Below, piece after piece: positions 25,290 to 34,345 of a stretch of DNA of 64,000 bases. The stretch lies in assembly GCF_002090055.1 (NCBI RefSeq), contig NZ_BBRH01000011.1, positions 1 through 64,000 of the forward strand, written 5' to 3'. Numbering within the stretch: position 1 is the stretch's first letter; each line of letters begins with the position of its first letter. This stretch comes from Demequina sp. NBRC 110051. GTDB taxonomy: Bacteria; Actinomycetota; Actinomycetes; Actinomycetales; Demequinaceae. Made by a program: the position numbers and the translations under genes. The notes beneath the pieces are model-generated. The model was not told where the DNA came from, searched no databases, and saw only the letters and a program-made list of their open reading frames with translations.

Positions 25290-25834
25290 CGCGCGAGCCG
25301 GACGTCCGTACATGGCAGGCGACCAAGGTGTCGCACTCCTACGTCGCGGACTACAAGCCCTTCTCCTTTGTCGACGGCGAGGGCGTGAGGTGCTCGCTCT
25401 ATGTCGCGGGTTGCCTGTTCAAGTGCGAGGGCTGCTACAACGAGGCGGCCTGGTCGTTCCGATACGGACAGCCGTACTCGCGCGCACTCGAGGACCGCAT
25501 CATGGCGGACCTCGCCCACCCCTCGATCCAGGGGCTATCCCTGCTGGGCGGAGAGCCGTTCCTCAACACGCAGGTGGCTCTTGCTGCGGTGCACCGGCTG
25601 CGCGCCGAGTTTGGCCGTTCGCGCGACGTGTGGTGCTGGACGGGGTATCGGTTCGAGGCGCTGGTGGAGGACTCGGACGACAAGCGCGAGCTCCTCGCGG
25701 AGCTCGACGTCCTGATCGACGGGCCCTACGAGGAGTCGCAGCGGGACCTGTCGCTCGCGTTCAGGGGCTCACGCAATCAGCGGGTGCTCGACGCACGGGC
25801 GTCGCTCGCTGCGGGCTGCGCGATCGAGCGCTGA
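25286..25834 (+). CDS. nrdG: anaerobic ribonucleotide reductase activating protein
   Basis: Radical-SAM activase that installs the glycyl radical on NrdD, 182 residues. The CxxxCxxC cluster motif is Cys43, Cys47, Cys50 (AGCLFKCEGCYN), followed by the SAM-binding LLGGEPF. Translation is coupled to nrdD by an ATGA overlap, as expected for a stoichiometric partner. Confidence 0.95.
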   Translation: MTREPDVRTWQATKVSHSYVADYKPFSFVDGEGVRCSLYVAGCLFKCEGCYNEAAWSFRYGQPYSRALEDRIMADLAHPSIQGLSLLGGEPFLNTQVALAAVHRLRAEFGRSRDVWCWTGYRFEALVEDSDDKRELLAELDVLIDGPYEESQRDLSLAFRGSRNQRVLDARASLAAGCAIER

Positions 25835-25841
25835 CACACAC

Positions 25842-26915
25842 CTACTCGCAGACCACCCCGTCGCCGTCGCGGTCCGAGTACCACTCGTACTCGGGATCGG
25901 TGCCCTTGACGTACGGTCCGTACCCGGAGGGCAGGTCCTTGCAGTACGGGTAGCGCTCGTCGAGGTCCGGCTCTGATGTCTCCGTGGGCGTGGACTTCGG
26001 CGTCGACGTCTTCTTGAGCTGTGGGGAGTCGTCGGGCTCGGCGGTCGTGGCCGGCGCCGGAGCCTCGCCCAGCCCCGTCGAGATCACGGGCTGATCGCCG
26101 GGCGAGGGGAGTTCCTGATCCGGGCAGGTGTCGAGGACGCCGACCATCGCGTCGAGTTCGGCAGGGGTCACCCACAGGGCGTACTTGGTCTTCACGGCGA
26201 CCTGACGCGCCACGTACTCGCAGCGGAAGTCCGCCTCGGGCGGCAGCCACTCGGAGGCGTCGTCGTCTCCCTTGGAGCGGTTCTCGCCGGCATCCACGGG
26301 CTCGAGATTCAGCGGGTCATTCGCGAACGACACCCGCTCGGAGTAGGTGAGGTCCTGGGCGCCGGTGGTCCAGGCGGCGCTGAGCGCGACGAGGTGGTCG
26401 ATGTCGACCTCACTCGCGCCACCGCGCTCGAAGTGAATCCACTCCCCCGTGAACGGGTCGGGGAGGTCACCAGCGGTCACCGTGCACGAACCCGAGGTCT
26501 CGACGTTCTCGAGGCGCTCTTCGAGCATGTCGTCCCGGGTGGAGCAGCCGTTGCGATCCACGTCGACCCAGCCATCACCGAACTGCTCGCGGGAGTAACC
26601 CTCGCTCGAGGCGGCCTCACGCACCTCGAGCGCCAACACCGCCGCCATGGCCGTGCCCGTGGCATCGGACAAGGCCGACGGCGATGGGCTCGCCGCGGCG
26701 CCCGTGGCGCTCGCACTGGGCGACAGCTCCGCGGTCGCCGACGGCGAAGGGGCGCTCGTGGTGGGCGTCGCAGACGCGCTGGCGGAGGCCTCGGCGCTCC
26801 CGCTCGGCGCGGGCACCGCCGCGGGAACCGCGCACCCGGCGGCCAGGATCGCGACGGCGGCGGCCAGCGCGGCCGTCCGCATGCGTGTGGGCAGGCCCGT
26901 GGGCAGTGGCGTCAT
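25842..26915 (-). CDS. lipoprotein with DUF1524-type HNH domain and C-terminal Excalibur motif
   Basis: 357-residue exported lipoprotein. A signal sequence ends in the lipobox LAAGC (Cys at about 28), then a Ser/Ala/Pro linker (about 30-90). The middle has EVDIDHLVALSAAWTTGA and ENRSKGDDDASEWLPP, the DUF1524 (GmrSD-C-like) HNH nuclease fold. After a second linker the C-terminus carries an Excalibur calcium-binding motif (YCKDL and DRDGDGVVCE). A surface or secreted nuclease for DNA uptake or nutrient use is the usual suggestion for this architecture. It converges with nrdG with seven bases between the stops, leaving no room for a terminator. Confidence 0.85.
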   Translation of the reverse strand: MTPLPTGLPTRMRTAALAAAVAILAAGCAVPAAVPAPSGSAEASASASATPTTSAPSPSATAELSPSASATGAAASPSPSALSDATGTAMAAVLALEVREAASSEGYSREQFGDGWVDVDRNGCSTRDDMLEERLENVETSGSCTVTAGDLPDPFTGEWIHFERGGASEVDIDHLVALSAAWTTGAQDLTYSERVSFANDPLNLEPVDAGENRSKGDDDASEWLPPEADFRCEYVARQVAVKTKYALWVTPAELDAMVGVLDTCPDQELPSPGDQPVISTGLGEAPAPATTAEPDDSPQLKKTSTPKSTPTETSEPDLDERYPYCKDLPSGYGPYVKGTDPEYEWYSDRDGDGVVCE

Positions 26916-27009
26916 GGTGCTCCCTCAGCGTCTGACTGCGGGGAACTGTAGCCCCGTGCTACCTGCCGGCACGAGCCAGTGTGACCCTTATCTCAATGCC
27001 GAGAATGAC

Positions 27010-27035
27010 GAAGGCCCCGCCGAAGCGGGGCCTTC
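27010..27035 (-). terminator. tRNA-Tyr terminator hairpin
   Basis: GAAGGCCCCGC (27010-27020), loop CGAA, GCGGGGCCTTC (27025-27035): an 11-bp perfect stem that follows tRNA-Tyr by seven bases on the minus strand. No T-run. Confidence 0.7.
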
Positions 27036-27041
27036 CGTGTG

Positions 27042-27123
27042 TGGCAGGTGAGGGATTCGAACCCCCGAAGTCTGTGACGGCTGATTTACAGTCAGCTCCC
27101 TTTGGCCGCTCGGGCAACCTGCC
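27042..27123 (-). tRNA. tRNA-Tyr (GTA)
   Basis: 82-nt class II tRNA on the minus strand: acceptor GGCAGGT/ACCTGCC, D-arm starting GCCCGAGCGGCC, anticodon loop ACTGTAAAT-type with anticodon GTA on a CTGA/TCAG stem, a long variable arm (CCGTCACAGACTTCGG region), T-arm GGGGG-TTCGAAT-CCCTC, discriminator A. CCA is not encoded. Confidence 0.94.
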
Positions 27124-27217
27124 ATGCGTCTGAACCTTTCGGAACGTGGCGCGCATGGAAGGATAGCAACGAAAGCGGCCCCGACGCGAATCCGTGCGGG
27201 CCGCACAGGCAACAGAT

Positions 27218-27226
27218 GCATCGGCC
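27218..27226 (-). repeat. core copy of the dispersed word, upstream of yajQ
   Basis: Minus-strand GGCCGATGC in the 134-bp gap between tRNA-Tyr and yajQ, about 32 bp before the yajQ start. No other element is visible in the gap. Confidence 0.45.
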
Positions 27227-27257
27227 GCCCGGAACGCGGCCACGAATGGAGGATGAC

Positions 27258-27749
27258 ATGGCTTCCGACAGCAGCTTCGACGTGGTGAGCAAGGTGGACC
27301 GCCAGGAGGTCGACAACGCCCTCAACCAGGCGTCCAAGGAGATCCAGCAGCGCTACGACTTCAAGGGCGTGGGTGCCTCGATCGAGTGGTCGGGCGAGAC
27401 CATCGTCATGAAGGCGAACTCCGAGGAGCGCGTGCTCGCCATCCTCGACGTGTTCCAGTCCAAGGTCATCAAGCGCGGCATCTCGCTCAAGGCCATCGAC
27501 AGCGGCGAGCCAGCGCAGTCGGGCAAGGAGTTCCGCCTGGGCGCCTCGATCAAGGAGGGCATCGCTCAGGACGTCGCGAAGAAGCTCACCAAGATCGTCC
27601 GCGACGAGGGCCCCAAGTCCGTCAAGGCCCTCATCCAGGGCGACGAGCTGCGCGTCAGCTCGAAGAGCCGCGACGACCTCCAGACCACCATGGCGCTGCT
27701 CAAGAACGCGGACGTCGACACCGCGCTCCAGTTCGTCAACTACCGCTGA
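27258..27749 (+). CDS. YajQ family nucleotide-binding protein
   Basis: 163-residue cytoplasmic protein with two ferredoxin-like domains. The hallmarks [17 protein letters not shown] and IQQRYDFKG are at the N-terminus, and [15 protein letters not shown] near the C-terminus. Some proteobacterial homologues bind cyclic di-GMP; the actinobacterial role is unknown. ATG 27258 is chosen because GGAGG lies six bases upstream; an upstream in-frame ATG (27246) overlaps that site. Confidence 0.93.
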   Translation: MASDSSFDVVSKVDRQEVDNALNQASKEIQQRYDFKGVGASIEWSGETIVMKANSEERVLAILDVFQSKVIKRGISLKAIDSGEPAQSGKEFRLGASIKEGIAQDVAKKLTKIVRDEGPKSVKALIQGDELRVSSKSRDDLQTTMALLKNADVDTALQFVNYR

Positions 27750-27758
27750 CATATGGCC

Positions 27759-27798
27759 GATGCCCGGGTCGCCTCCGTATGGAGCCGACCCGGGCATC
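27759..27798 (+). terminator. yajQ terminator containing the dispersed word
   Basis: GATGCCCGGGTCG (27759-27771) pairs perfectly with CGACCCGGGCATC (27786-27798); CTCC/GGAG inside extends it. The dispersed core GGCCGATGC occupies 27755-27763, so part of the word forms the stem foot. It lies between convergent yajQ and poxB and probably serves both. Confidence 0.8.
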
Positions 27799-27824
27799 TG
27801 CGCGACTGGCGCTACGGCTCGGCG

Positions 27825-29552
27825 TCACCGGCTCTCGACGGCCTCGGTCACCTTCGCGACCGCGTAGCCCCACGCCTGCGACACCTTGGGGTGCGGCGGG
27901 ACCGCCACCTCGTCAGGGTTCGTCACCACGTCGAGGAGCACGGGGCCGTCCTGAGCGAAGGCCCACGACAGCGCGTCATCCAGATCGCCGGGCTCCTCGA
28001 CGCGCCGCCCCGCGAGCCCCAGCGCGGTCGCGACGGCCGCAAGGTCCGGGTTATCGAGCTGAGTGCCGAAGGAGGCGATGCCGCCCTCCTGCTGTTCCAA
28101 CTGCACCATGCCGAGCGAGGCGTTGTCGAACACCACCACGACCACCGGCAGCCGATACGAGACTGCCGTTCGAAGGTCGCCCAGCAGCATCATGAGACCA
28201 CCGTCGCCCGACAGCGACACGACCCGGCGAGTCCGGTCGAGGGCCTGTGCACCGAGCGCCTGTGGCAGCGCATTGGCCATCGAGCCCAGGTTGAACGAGC
28301 CAAGTAGTTCGCGGTCGCCCCGCATCTCCACGTAGCGCGAGGACCACGTGGTGGACATACCGGTGTCCATGGTGAAGATCGCATCGTCGGGGGCATGCCG
28401 GTCCACGGCAGCCGCGAGCGCCTCGGGTCGAATGCGATCGTCGGGGTTGTCGAAGACTGACCGCACCTTCGCGACCACGCCGGACTCCTCGTAGTCGGGG
28501 TCGGCGATGTGGTCCTGGCGCTCGCGCCACGACTCGTAGGTGGACCGAATGGACTCGAGAAAGCCCGTGTCCTGGTGCGCAGCCAGGCGCGGCAGCAGCG
28601 CTGCCAGCGCCTCGCCCGCGTCGCCGGTCACGGCGACGTCAACGGGAACTCGGCGACCGATATGGGTGGCGGCCCGATCGATCTGGATGACCACGGCATC
28701 GGCCGGATAGAAGTCTCGGTACGGGAAATCGGTGCCGACCATGAGGAGGACGTCACAGTCCTGGAGCGCATCGGCCGCGGCCTTGTTGCCCAGCAGGCCC
28801 GCCTGGCCGACGTTGTACGGGTTGTCGCCGTCGAAGCCGGTCTTGCCCTTCAGGGTGACCACCATGGGTGCGTTCAGGCGCGACGCGACGGCGAGGGTCT
28901 GCTCACGGGCATGCTCGGCGCCGCGGCCCACGAGCATCGCGACCTTCTCGCCCTTGTCGAGGGCGGCGGCCGCGGCCGCGAGCGCCTCCTCGCTCGGGAC
29001 CGCGGCGGCGGAGGGGACGGCAAAGGACGGAGCCGGCGTGCCGGACGGGAGCTCGAGCCCGCCGATGTCGCCGGGGATCGTCAGCACGGCCACGCCGCCC
29101 TGGGCGTAGGCGGCGTTCACCGCGGAGACGAGCATCTGGGGGAGCTGCTCGGGCGAGGTCAGGGTCTGGTTCCACACCGACACGTCCTCGAAGACACGGT
29201 CGTTGTTGACCTCTTGGAAGTAGTTGGTGCCGATCTCTGCGCTCGGCACCTGACCGCATATCGCGAGCATGGGCGTGTGCGACTTCTTGGCGTCGTACAG
29301 GCCGTTGATGAGGTGCAACGAGCCGGGGCCCACGGTACCCATCACCACGCCGATCCGACCGGTCAGCTGCGCCTGCGCCGCCGCGGCGAAGGCGCCTGCC
29401 TCCTCGTGGCGCACCCCCACCCATTCCAGGCGGTCCTCGGTGCGGATGGCGTCCGTGAGCGGGTTGAGCGCGTCGCCCACCACCCCCCAGATCTGCGTCA
29501 CGCCGTGGTCGGCAAGGGCGTCGACAATGTGAGTCGCGACCGTGGTGCTCAT
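27825..29552 (-). CDS. poxB: pyruvate dehydrogenase (quinone) / pyruvate-oxidase-type ThDP enzyme
   Basis: Oxidises pyruvate to acetate and CO2, passing electrons through FAD to the menaquinone pool at the membrane. 575 residues, the family length. Visible: N-terminal ThDP pyrimidine domain with the catalytic Glu (VRHEEAGAFAAAAQAQLTG, in two parts), a central FAD domain, and the C-terminal ThDP motif SGDGGLMMLLGDLRTA ... VVFDN. The start at 29552 follows GAGGAGAC; further upstream the frame is open only inside the neighbouring gene. It overlaps that glutamate-synthase-like gene by ATGA, an uncommon pairing. An acetolactate-synthase-like activity is the main alternative. Confidence 0.85.
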   Translation of the reverse strand: MSTTVATHIVDALADHGVTQIWGVVGDALNPLTDAIRTEDRLEWVGVRHEEAGAFAAAAQAQLTGRIGVVMGTVGPGSLHLINGLYDAKKSHTPMLAICGQVPSAEIGTNYFQEVNNDRVFEDVSVWNQTLTSPEQLPQMLVSAVNAAYAQGGVAVLTIPGDIGGLELPSGTPAPSFAVPSAAAVPSEEALAAAAAALDKGEKVAMLVGRGAEHAREQTLAVASRLNAPMVVTLKGKTGFDGDNPYNVGQAGLLGNKAAADALQDCDVLLMVGTDFPYRDFYPADAVVIQIDRAATHIGRRVPVDVAVTGDAGEALAALLPRLAAHQDTGFLESIRSTYESWRERQDHIADPDYEESGVVAKVRSVFDNPDDRIRPEALAAAVDRHAPDDAIFTMDTGMSTTWSSRYVEMRGDRELLGSFNLGSMANALPQALGAQALDRTRRVVSLSGDGGLMMLLGDLRTAVSYRLPVVVVVFDNASLGMVQLEQQEGGIASFGTQLDNPDLAAVATALGLAGRRVEEPGDLDDALSWAFAQDGPVLLDVVTNPDEVAVPPHPKVSQAWGYAVAKVTEAVESR

Positions 29553-31105
29553 CGGGTGTCTCCTCTCGTGGTGACATGCGGGGTACGGAAACTCTCGGGA
29601 GTGGCGATCTCCCAGTCGCGCCGCCAATGGCCCGGCGCTTCGTCGAGCAGGCAGCCGGGCGTGAGCCACTCGTAGCGATCGCCATAGGAGACCGTCTCGC
29701 CGGGCGCGACCACCAGCCTGAGTTGGTCGGGGGTAAGTTCCTCGGGGCGGCGCACGCCCATCGAAGCCATCATGCGGACGGCCTCGTCCACGGTGGCCTT
29801 CTGATAGCGCCGCACCCGCTGCGACTTGTCCCCCACGTCGAGCGCGCGGGCGCGGCGCGGATCTTGGGTTGCGACGCCGACGGGGCACGTGTCGAGGTGG
29901 CACCGCTGCGACTGAATACAGCCGGTCGCCATCATCATGGGGCGGGCCGCGTTGGTGTAGTCGGCGCCCTGGATCAGGCGCTTGACGATGTCATTGCCCG
30001 CCGCGACCTTCCCGCTCGCTCCCACGCGGATGCGGTCCCGGAGGCCCGCGCCCACGAGGGCGTTGTGGACGAGCATCAGGCCGTCCGTGAGCGGCATCCC
30101 CACGTGATCCTCGTACTCGAGAGGGGCGGCACCGGTACCGCCCTCCGAGCCGTCCACGATGATGAAGTCGGGTGCGGTACCGGCCTCGAGCATGGCCTTG
30201 ACCATGGCGAGCACCTCGACGCGCGAGCTGACACAGAGCTTGAAACCGACAGGCTTGCCGCCCGAGAGCGCGCGCAGTTGCACGATGAACTCGATCAGAC
30301 CTCGCGGGGTCGAGAAGGCGGAGTGTGCAGGGGGACTCACGCACTTCTCGCCGACGGGCACGCCTCGGGTCTCAGCGATCTCCGGCGTCACCTTCTTTCC
30401 AGGAAGGACTCCGCCGATGCCGGGCTTGGCGCCCTGCGACAGCTTGATCGAGATCGCCTTGACCTGGCCGTCGTGAGCCTTGCGAGCGAATTGCTCAGGA
30501 TCGAATCGGCCGTCCTCGTCGCGGCAGCCAAAATAGCCTGTGCCGATCTCCCAGACCAGGTCACCGCCGTGCTCGCGGTGGTACGGGGAGATGCCCCCTT
30601 CCCCGGTGTCGTGTGCGAACCCGCCCATCGCCGCACCCTTGTTCAGGGCTCGAATGGCGTTGGCGGAGAGGGAGCCGAAGCTCATCGCCGAGACGTTCAT
30701 CAGTGACATCGAGTACGGCTGCGTGCAGTCGGGCCCGCCAATGGTCACCCGTGGCGGCTCGTCGGGCGCCTCCAACGGCGCGGTCGAATGCACGAGGAAC
30801 TCATGACCCACCTGGTAAACATCGAGTTCCGTGCCGTAGGCCTTCTCGCTGTGATCGCCCTTGGCGCGCTCGTAGATGAGGGAGCGCGTATCGCGATCAA
30901 ACGGTTTGCCGTCCCAGTCACGCTCGATGAAGTACTGCTGCACCTCCGGGCGGATTTTCTCGAGCCCGTAGCGCAGGTGGCCCACCACCGGGTAGTTGCG
31001 CAGCACGGAGTGACGTCGTTGGACGAGGTCGTAGACGCCCACCGCACCCGCGGCACCGATCGCCGTCAGCACACCGATCACACCCTTGCCTGCGCGTGCG
31101 GGCAT
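29549..31105 (-). CDS. FMN-binding glutamate-synthase-family protein (GltB2-like), membrane-anchored
   Basis: 518 residues. An N-terminal hydrophobic segment (about 7-25) precedes a glutamate-synthase central/FMN domain: MSFGSLSANAIRALNKGA, GTGYFGCRD, SIKLSQGAKPGIGG, DGSEGGTGAAP and the Fe-S cysteines CIQSQRCHLDTC. It lacks the glutaminase and GltD parts, as do the stand-alone archaeal-type GltS homologues. It is the first gene of a two-gene unit with poxB (ATGA overlap), so a quinone- or ferredoxin-linked redox role beside pyruvate oxidation is plausible. The true substrate is not known. Confidence 0.85.
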   Translation of the reverse strand: MPARAGKGVIGVLTAIGAAGAVGVYDLVQRRHSVLRNYPVVGHLRYGLEKIRPEVQQYFIERDWDGKPFDRDTRSLIYERAKGDHSEKAYGTELDVYQVGHEFLVHSTAPLEAPDEPPRVTIGGPDCTQPYSMSLMNVSAMSFGSLSANAIRALNKGAAMGGFAHDTGEGGISPYHREHGGDLVWEIGTGYFGCRDEDGRFDPEQFARKAHDGQVKAISIKLSQGAKPGIGGVLPGKKVTPEIAETRGVPVGEKCVSPPAHSAFSTPRGLIEFIVQLRALSGGKPVGFKLCVSSRVEVLAMVKAMLEAGTAPDFIIVDGSEGGTGAAPLEYEDHVGMPLTDGLMLVHNALVGAGLRDRIRVGASGKVAAGNDIVKRLIQGADYTNAARPMMMATGCIQSQRCHLDTCPVGVATQDPRRARALDVGDKSQRVRRYQKATVDEAVRMMASMGVRRPEELTPDQLRLVVAPGETVSYGDRYEWLTPGCLLDEAPGHWRRDWEIATPESFRTPHVTTRGDTR

Positions 31106-31221
31106 CGTTCCTCCGCCGTGCGAGGCGCCGCTCAGTCGGCGACGAACCTTGCCACGGGGGCAACGCGATATCCGGGCCCAACCATTCCCCGCGCCGTCGA
31201 GGCGTGCGGGGAAAGGAGAGT

Positions 31222-32097
31222 CTAGAAGTACTGCCCGTTCCTGCGGGCCATCTCCTCGAGGCGGCCGATGCGCTGGTCCATGGGCGGGTGCGTCGCGAAG
31301 AGGTTGGCGAGGCCCTCGGCCTTGAACGGGTTGGCGATCATCATGTGCGAGACGTTCTCGAGCTTGGGGTCCGCAGGCAGCGGGCGGGCGGCGGTGCCGC
31401 GCTCGAGCTTACGCAGGGCGCTCGCGAGCGCGAGCGGGTCGCCGGTGAGCGTCGCGCCATCCTCGTCCGCGTCGTACTCGCGAGTGCGGGAGATCGCCAT
31501 GCGGATGAGGGTCGCGGCGATGGGCGCGAGGATCAGCATCGCGATCATGCCCAGCGGACCCAGGGGGTTGTCACGGTTGTTGCCGCCGCCGCCGAAGAAA
31601 AACATCATCTGCGCGAGCGCGGTGATGATGCCGGCGAAGGCCGCGGCGACCGATCCGATGAGGATGTCGCGGTTGTATACGTGCTGCAGCTCATGGCCCA
31701 GCACCCCGCGCAGCTCGCGCTCGTCCAGGATCTGCAGGATCCCCTCGGTGCAGCACACGGCCGCGTTCTTGGGGTTGCGGCCCGTCGCGAAGGCGTTGGG
31801 CGCCTGCGTGGGCGACACGTACAGGGCAGGCATGGGCTGGTTGGCCTCGGCGGACAACTCACGGACGATCCGGTACATCGCGGGCTGCTCGACCTCGGTC
31901 ACGGGCCGCGCGTGCATGGCGCGGATCGCGAGCTTGTCGGAGTTCCAGTACCCGTAGAACGTGCCGAAGACGCCGAACAGGGCGAAGGCCCACAGCCACT
32001 GGCCGCCGTTCACGAACGAGCCAATTCCGAGGAGCACGACCCACATCAGGACGAACAGCCCCATGGTCTTCACGCCGTTGAAGTACTTGCCGGACAC
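31222..32097 (-). CDS. htpX: HtpX-like membrane zinc metalloprotease
   Basis: M48-family protease for quality control of membrane proteins, 291 residues. Zinc ligands His135-Glu136-x-x-His139 (GHELQH) and the distal Glu region (RTREYDADEDGA) are visible, with four membrane segments (two N-terminal, two around 145-200). GTG 32097 has GAGGGAG upstream. Alone on the minus strand; 115 bp of apparently empty DNA separate its 3' end from the upstream boundary of the GltB-like gene. Confidence 0.94.
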   Translation of the reverse strand: MSGKYFNGVKTMGLFVLMWVVLLGIGSFVNGGQWLWAFALFGVFGTFYGYWNSDKLAIRAMHARPVTEVEQPAMYRIVRELSAEANQPMPALYVSPTQAPNAFATGRNPKNAAVCCTEGILQILDERELRGVLGHELQHVYNRDILIGSVAAAFAGIITALAQMMFFFGGGGNNRDNPLGPLGMIAMLILAPIAATLIRMAISRTREYDADEDGATLTGDPLALASALRKLERGTAARPLPADPKLENVSHMMIANPFKAEGLANLFATHPPMDQRIGRLEEMARRNGQYF

Positions 32098-32135
32098 GCT
32101 CCCTCTTTCCTTCCGGTGCCTCTCAGGCTAAAAAC

Positions 32136-32153
32136 GGCCGATGCCGCGGCCGG
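32136..32153 (+). repeat. near-perfect copy of dispersed 18-bp word, intergenic
   Basis: GGCCGATGCCGCGGCCGG (one mismatch to the consensus) in the gap between the GNAT gene and htpX, about 39 bp upstream of the htpX start. Confidence 0.55.
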
Positions 32154-32223
32154 GTTCCCGGGCTCACTCGCCTACACCTGCATTCCGACCCGTCAAGCCG
32201 AGCGGTGACGGGCTGGACTGATT

Positions 32224-32823
32224 CTACGAGCGATCCTGCTCGTCATCTGGAAGTCTGACGGGCGCGAGCGCACGTTCCATACACACCAGGTCGGCGCGCG
32301 CCTCCCACGAGTCGACCTCAGCGAAACCAAGTCGTGCGTAGAGCCGTCGCGCGCCCTCGCGCCAGCACCACACCGTGAGGGCGAGCACCTCGTCGCCGCG
32401 CACCCCGGCCACCGCACACGCCTCCACGATCAGCGCGGCCGCGACCCCGCGACCCCGCGCTACCGGCACGGTCCAGAGCCGCTTGATTTCGCATCGCCCC
32501 TGCTCAGAGCGTGTCAGGACGACCATGCCGAGCGCTTCGCCGGCCGCCTCGGCCAGCAGCACGGTCGTGCCCGCAAGCGCGACCGCCGGGTCCTCGGCCT
32601 CCCGGCGGTAGCGCTCGGGAAGGGCCGATGCCGTGGTCACCTCCGCACCCTTCTCGCGCTCCGTAGCGATCAGGTAGGCGGCCACGAGGCCGGAGACCGC
32701 GGCGAGGTCGCCAGGCCGCTCGAGTCGCGCCGCGCGCACGGCCACGCCCGCCTGCCGAGCCGCGCCCGGACGCACGAAGGCCGGCGCGGGAGAGCTCCCG
32801 GCGCCGGCCTCGTGACCCGTCAT
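32224..32823 (-). CDS. GNAT-family N-acetyltransferase
   Basis: 199 residues. The acetyl-CoA pyrophosphate-binding loop is VPVARGRGVAAAL (about residue 120), followed by a Tyr in the ARRLYARLGFAEVDSW motif. The first 28 residues are Ala/Gly-rich and may not be translated, so an internal GTG start is possible. It begins three bases after the fprA stop and is probably co-transcribed with it. Substrate unknown. Confidence 0.85.
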   Translation of the reverse strand: MTGHEAGAGSSPAPAFVRPGAARQAGVAVRAARLERPGDLAAVSGLVAAYLIATEREKGAEVTTASALPERYRREAEDPAVALAGTTVLLAEAAGEALGMVVLTRSEQGRCEIKRLWTVPVARGRGVAAALIVEACAVAGVRGDEVLALTVWCWREGARRLYARLGFAEVDSWEARADLVCMERALAPVRLPDDEQDRS

Positions 32824-32826
32824 GCG

Positions 32827-34209
32827 TCAGTTGCGCTTGAGGGCGATGTCCGTCATCTCGTCGCGCGGGACGACCTTGACGCGCTCGCGGCCGTCGGCCT
32901 CGCCGAGGGCGAGCTCGTGGGCGTCGAGGACCTCCCAGTCGTGCCACTGGACCACGTCCACGCCGCGCTCCTTGAGCAGGTGCAGGACGTTGTCGGGGCT
33001 CAGCTGCTGCGCGCCGGCCTGGGACTCCGCGTACAGACGCGGGGCGTCCTCGACGAGGTTCGCGATGGTCTCCTGGGCGTCGGACTTGGTGTGACCGATG
33101 AGGCCCACGGGTCCGCGCTTGATCCAGCCGGTGGTATAGAAGCCGGGGACCACGTCGCCGCCGTCGACCACGCGGCCACCCTCGTTCGCGATGGTGCCGC
33201 GCGAGTGGTCGAACGGCACTCCGTCGATCTCCGTGCCGTAGTAGCCCACGGCGCGGTAGACGGCCTGGACCGGGTAGTCGATGAACTCGCCCGTGCCCTT
33301 GACGGTGCCGTCGCCCTGGAGCTCGGTGCGCTCCATGCGGATGCCGACGACCTTGCCGTCCTCGCCGAGCACCTCGTGAGGGGACTGCAGGAAGTGCAGG
33401 TGAATGCGACGCGAGGCGGTACCGGGCTCCTTGAGCGCATAGTCCGTCAGGGTCTTCACGACCTGCTTTTGCTGCTTGTTGTTCTCGGCGACCTCCATCG
33501 AGGCCTCGTCGAACTCGTAGTCGGTCTCGGGGTACACAACGATGTCGACGTCGGGCACGTGACCCAGCTCACGCAGCTCGAGCGGCGAGAACTTCACCTG
33601 CGCGGGACCGCGACGGCCGAACACGTGGACGTCCGTCACGGGCGAGGCCGCGAGACCGTCGTAGACGTTCTGCGGGATCTCGGTGACGGCGATGTCCTGA
33701 GGGTGCTTCGCGAGCACGCGGGCCACGTCGAGCGCGACATTGCCGACGCCCAGGACGGCGACCTCCTTGGCCTCGAGCGGCCAGGTGCGCGGGACGTCGG
33801 GGTGACCGTCGAACCACGACACGAAATCGGCGGCACCGTACGAACCATCGAGGTCGATACCAGGGATGTTGAGGTCGGAGTCCTTGAAGGCTCCGGTCGC
33901 AAAGATGACCGCGTCGTAGTGGGCACGCAGGTCCTCGAGGGTGAGGTCGGTGCCAATGTTGACGTTGGCCAGCAGGCGGATGTCGCCGCGGCCCAACACG
34001 TTGGCGAGGGCGACGATGATCTGCTTGATACGCGGGTGGTCGGGTGCCACGCCGTAGCGGACCAGGCCGAAGGGCGCGGGCAGGCGCTCGATGATGTCGA
34101 TGGACACGTCGAGGCCGGACTTGGACAGGATGTCGGAGGCGTACGTTCCGGCGGGGCCGGCGCCGATCACGGCGACGCGCAAGGGTCGTTCGGTGGTCAC
34201 GGGACTCAC
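32827..34209 (-). CDS. fprA: ferredoxin/adrenodoxin-type NADP+ reductase (FprA-like)
   Basis: FAD enzyme moving electrons between NADPH and ferredoxin, about 457-460 residues. FAD-binding VAVIGAGPAGTYAS, the GLVRYGVAPDHPRIK motif of the adrenodoxin-reductase family, NADP-binding VLGVGNVALDVARVL and the C-terminal TTGWIKRGPVGLIGHTKSDA are visible in order. GTG 34209 or GTG 34200 are both possible starts; 34209 has the purine run AAAGAAAAA in front. In this genome FprA can supply reduced ferredoxin to the nearby ferredoxin-dependent sulfite reductase SirA. Confidence 0.9.
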   Translation of the reverse strand: MSPVTTERPLRVAVIGAGPAGTYASDILSKSGLDVSIDIIERLPAPFGLVRYGVAPDHPRIKQIIVALANVLGRGDIRLLANVNIGTDLTLEDLRAHYDAVIFATGAFKDSDLNIPGIDLDGSYGAADFVSWFDGHPDVPRTWPLEAKEVAVLGVGNVALDVARVLAKHPQDIAVTEIPQNVYDGLAASPVTDVHVFGRRGPAQVKFSPLELRELGHVPDVDIVVYPETDYEFDEASMEVAENNKQQKQVVKTLTDYALKEPGTASRRIHLHFLQSPHEVLGEDGKVVGIRMERTELQGDGTVKGTGEFIDYPVQAVYRAVGYYGTEIDGVPFDHSRGTIANEGGRVVDGGDVVPGFYTTGWIKRGPVGLIGHTKSDAQETIANLVEDAPRLYAESQAGAQQLSPDNVLHLLKERGVDVVQWHDWEVLDAHELALGEADGRERVKVVPRDEMTDIALKRN

Positions 34210-34345
34210 TTTTTCTTTGGCGGCAGGGAAGCAGGCCTCGAGGGCGCTCTCGAACGGCACTAGGGACCGAGTATAGACATGAACATTTCCTAGCCAATCG
34301 GCGTCACCCCTCGCGCACAGCCCGACCGCACGCCACGCTGAAGCC

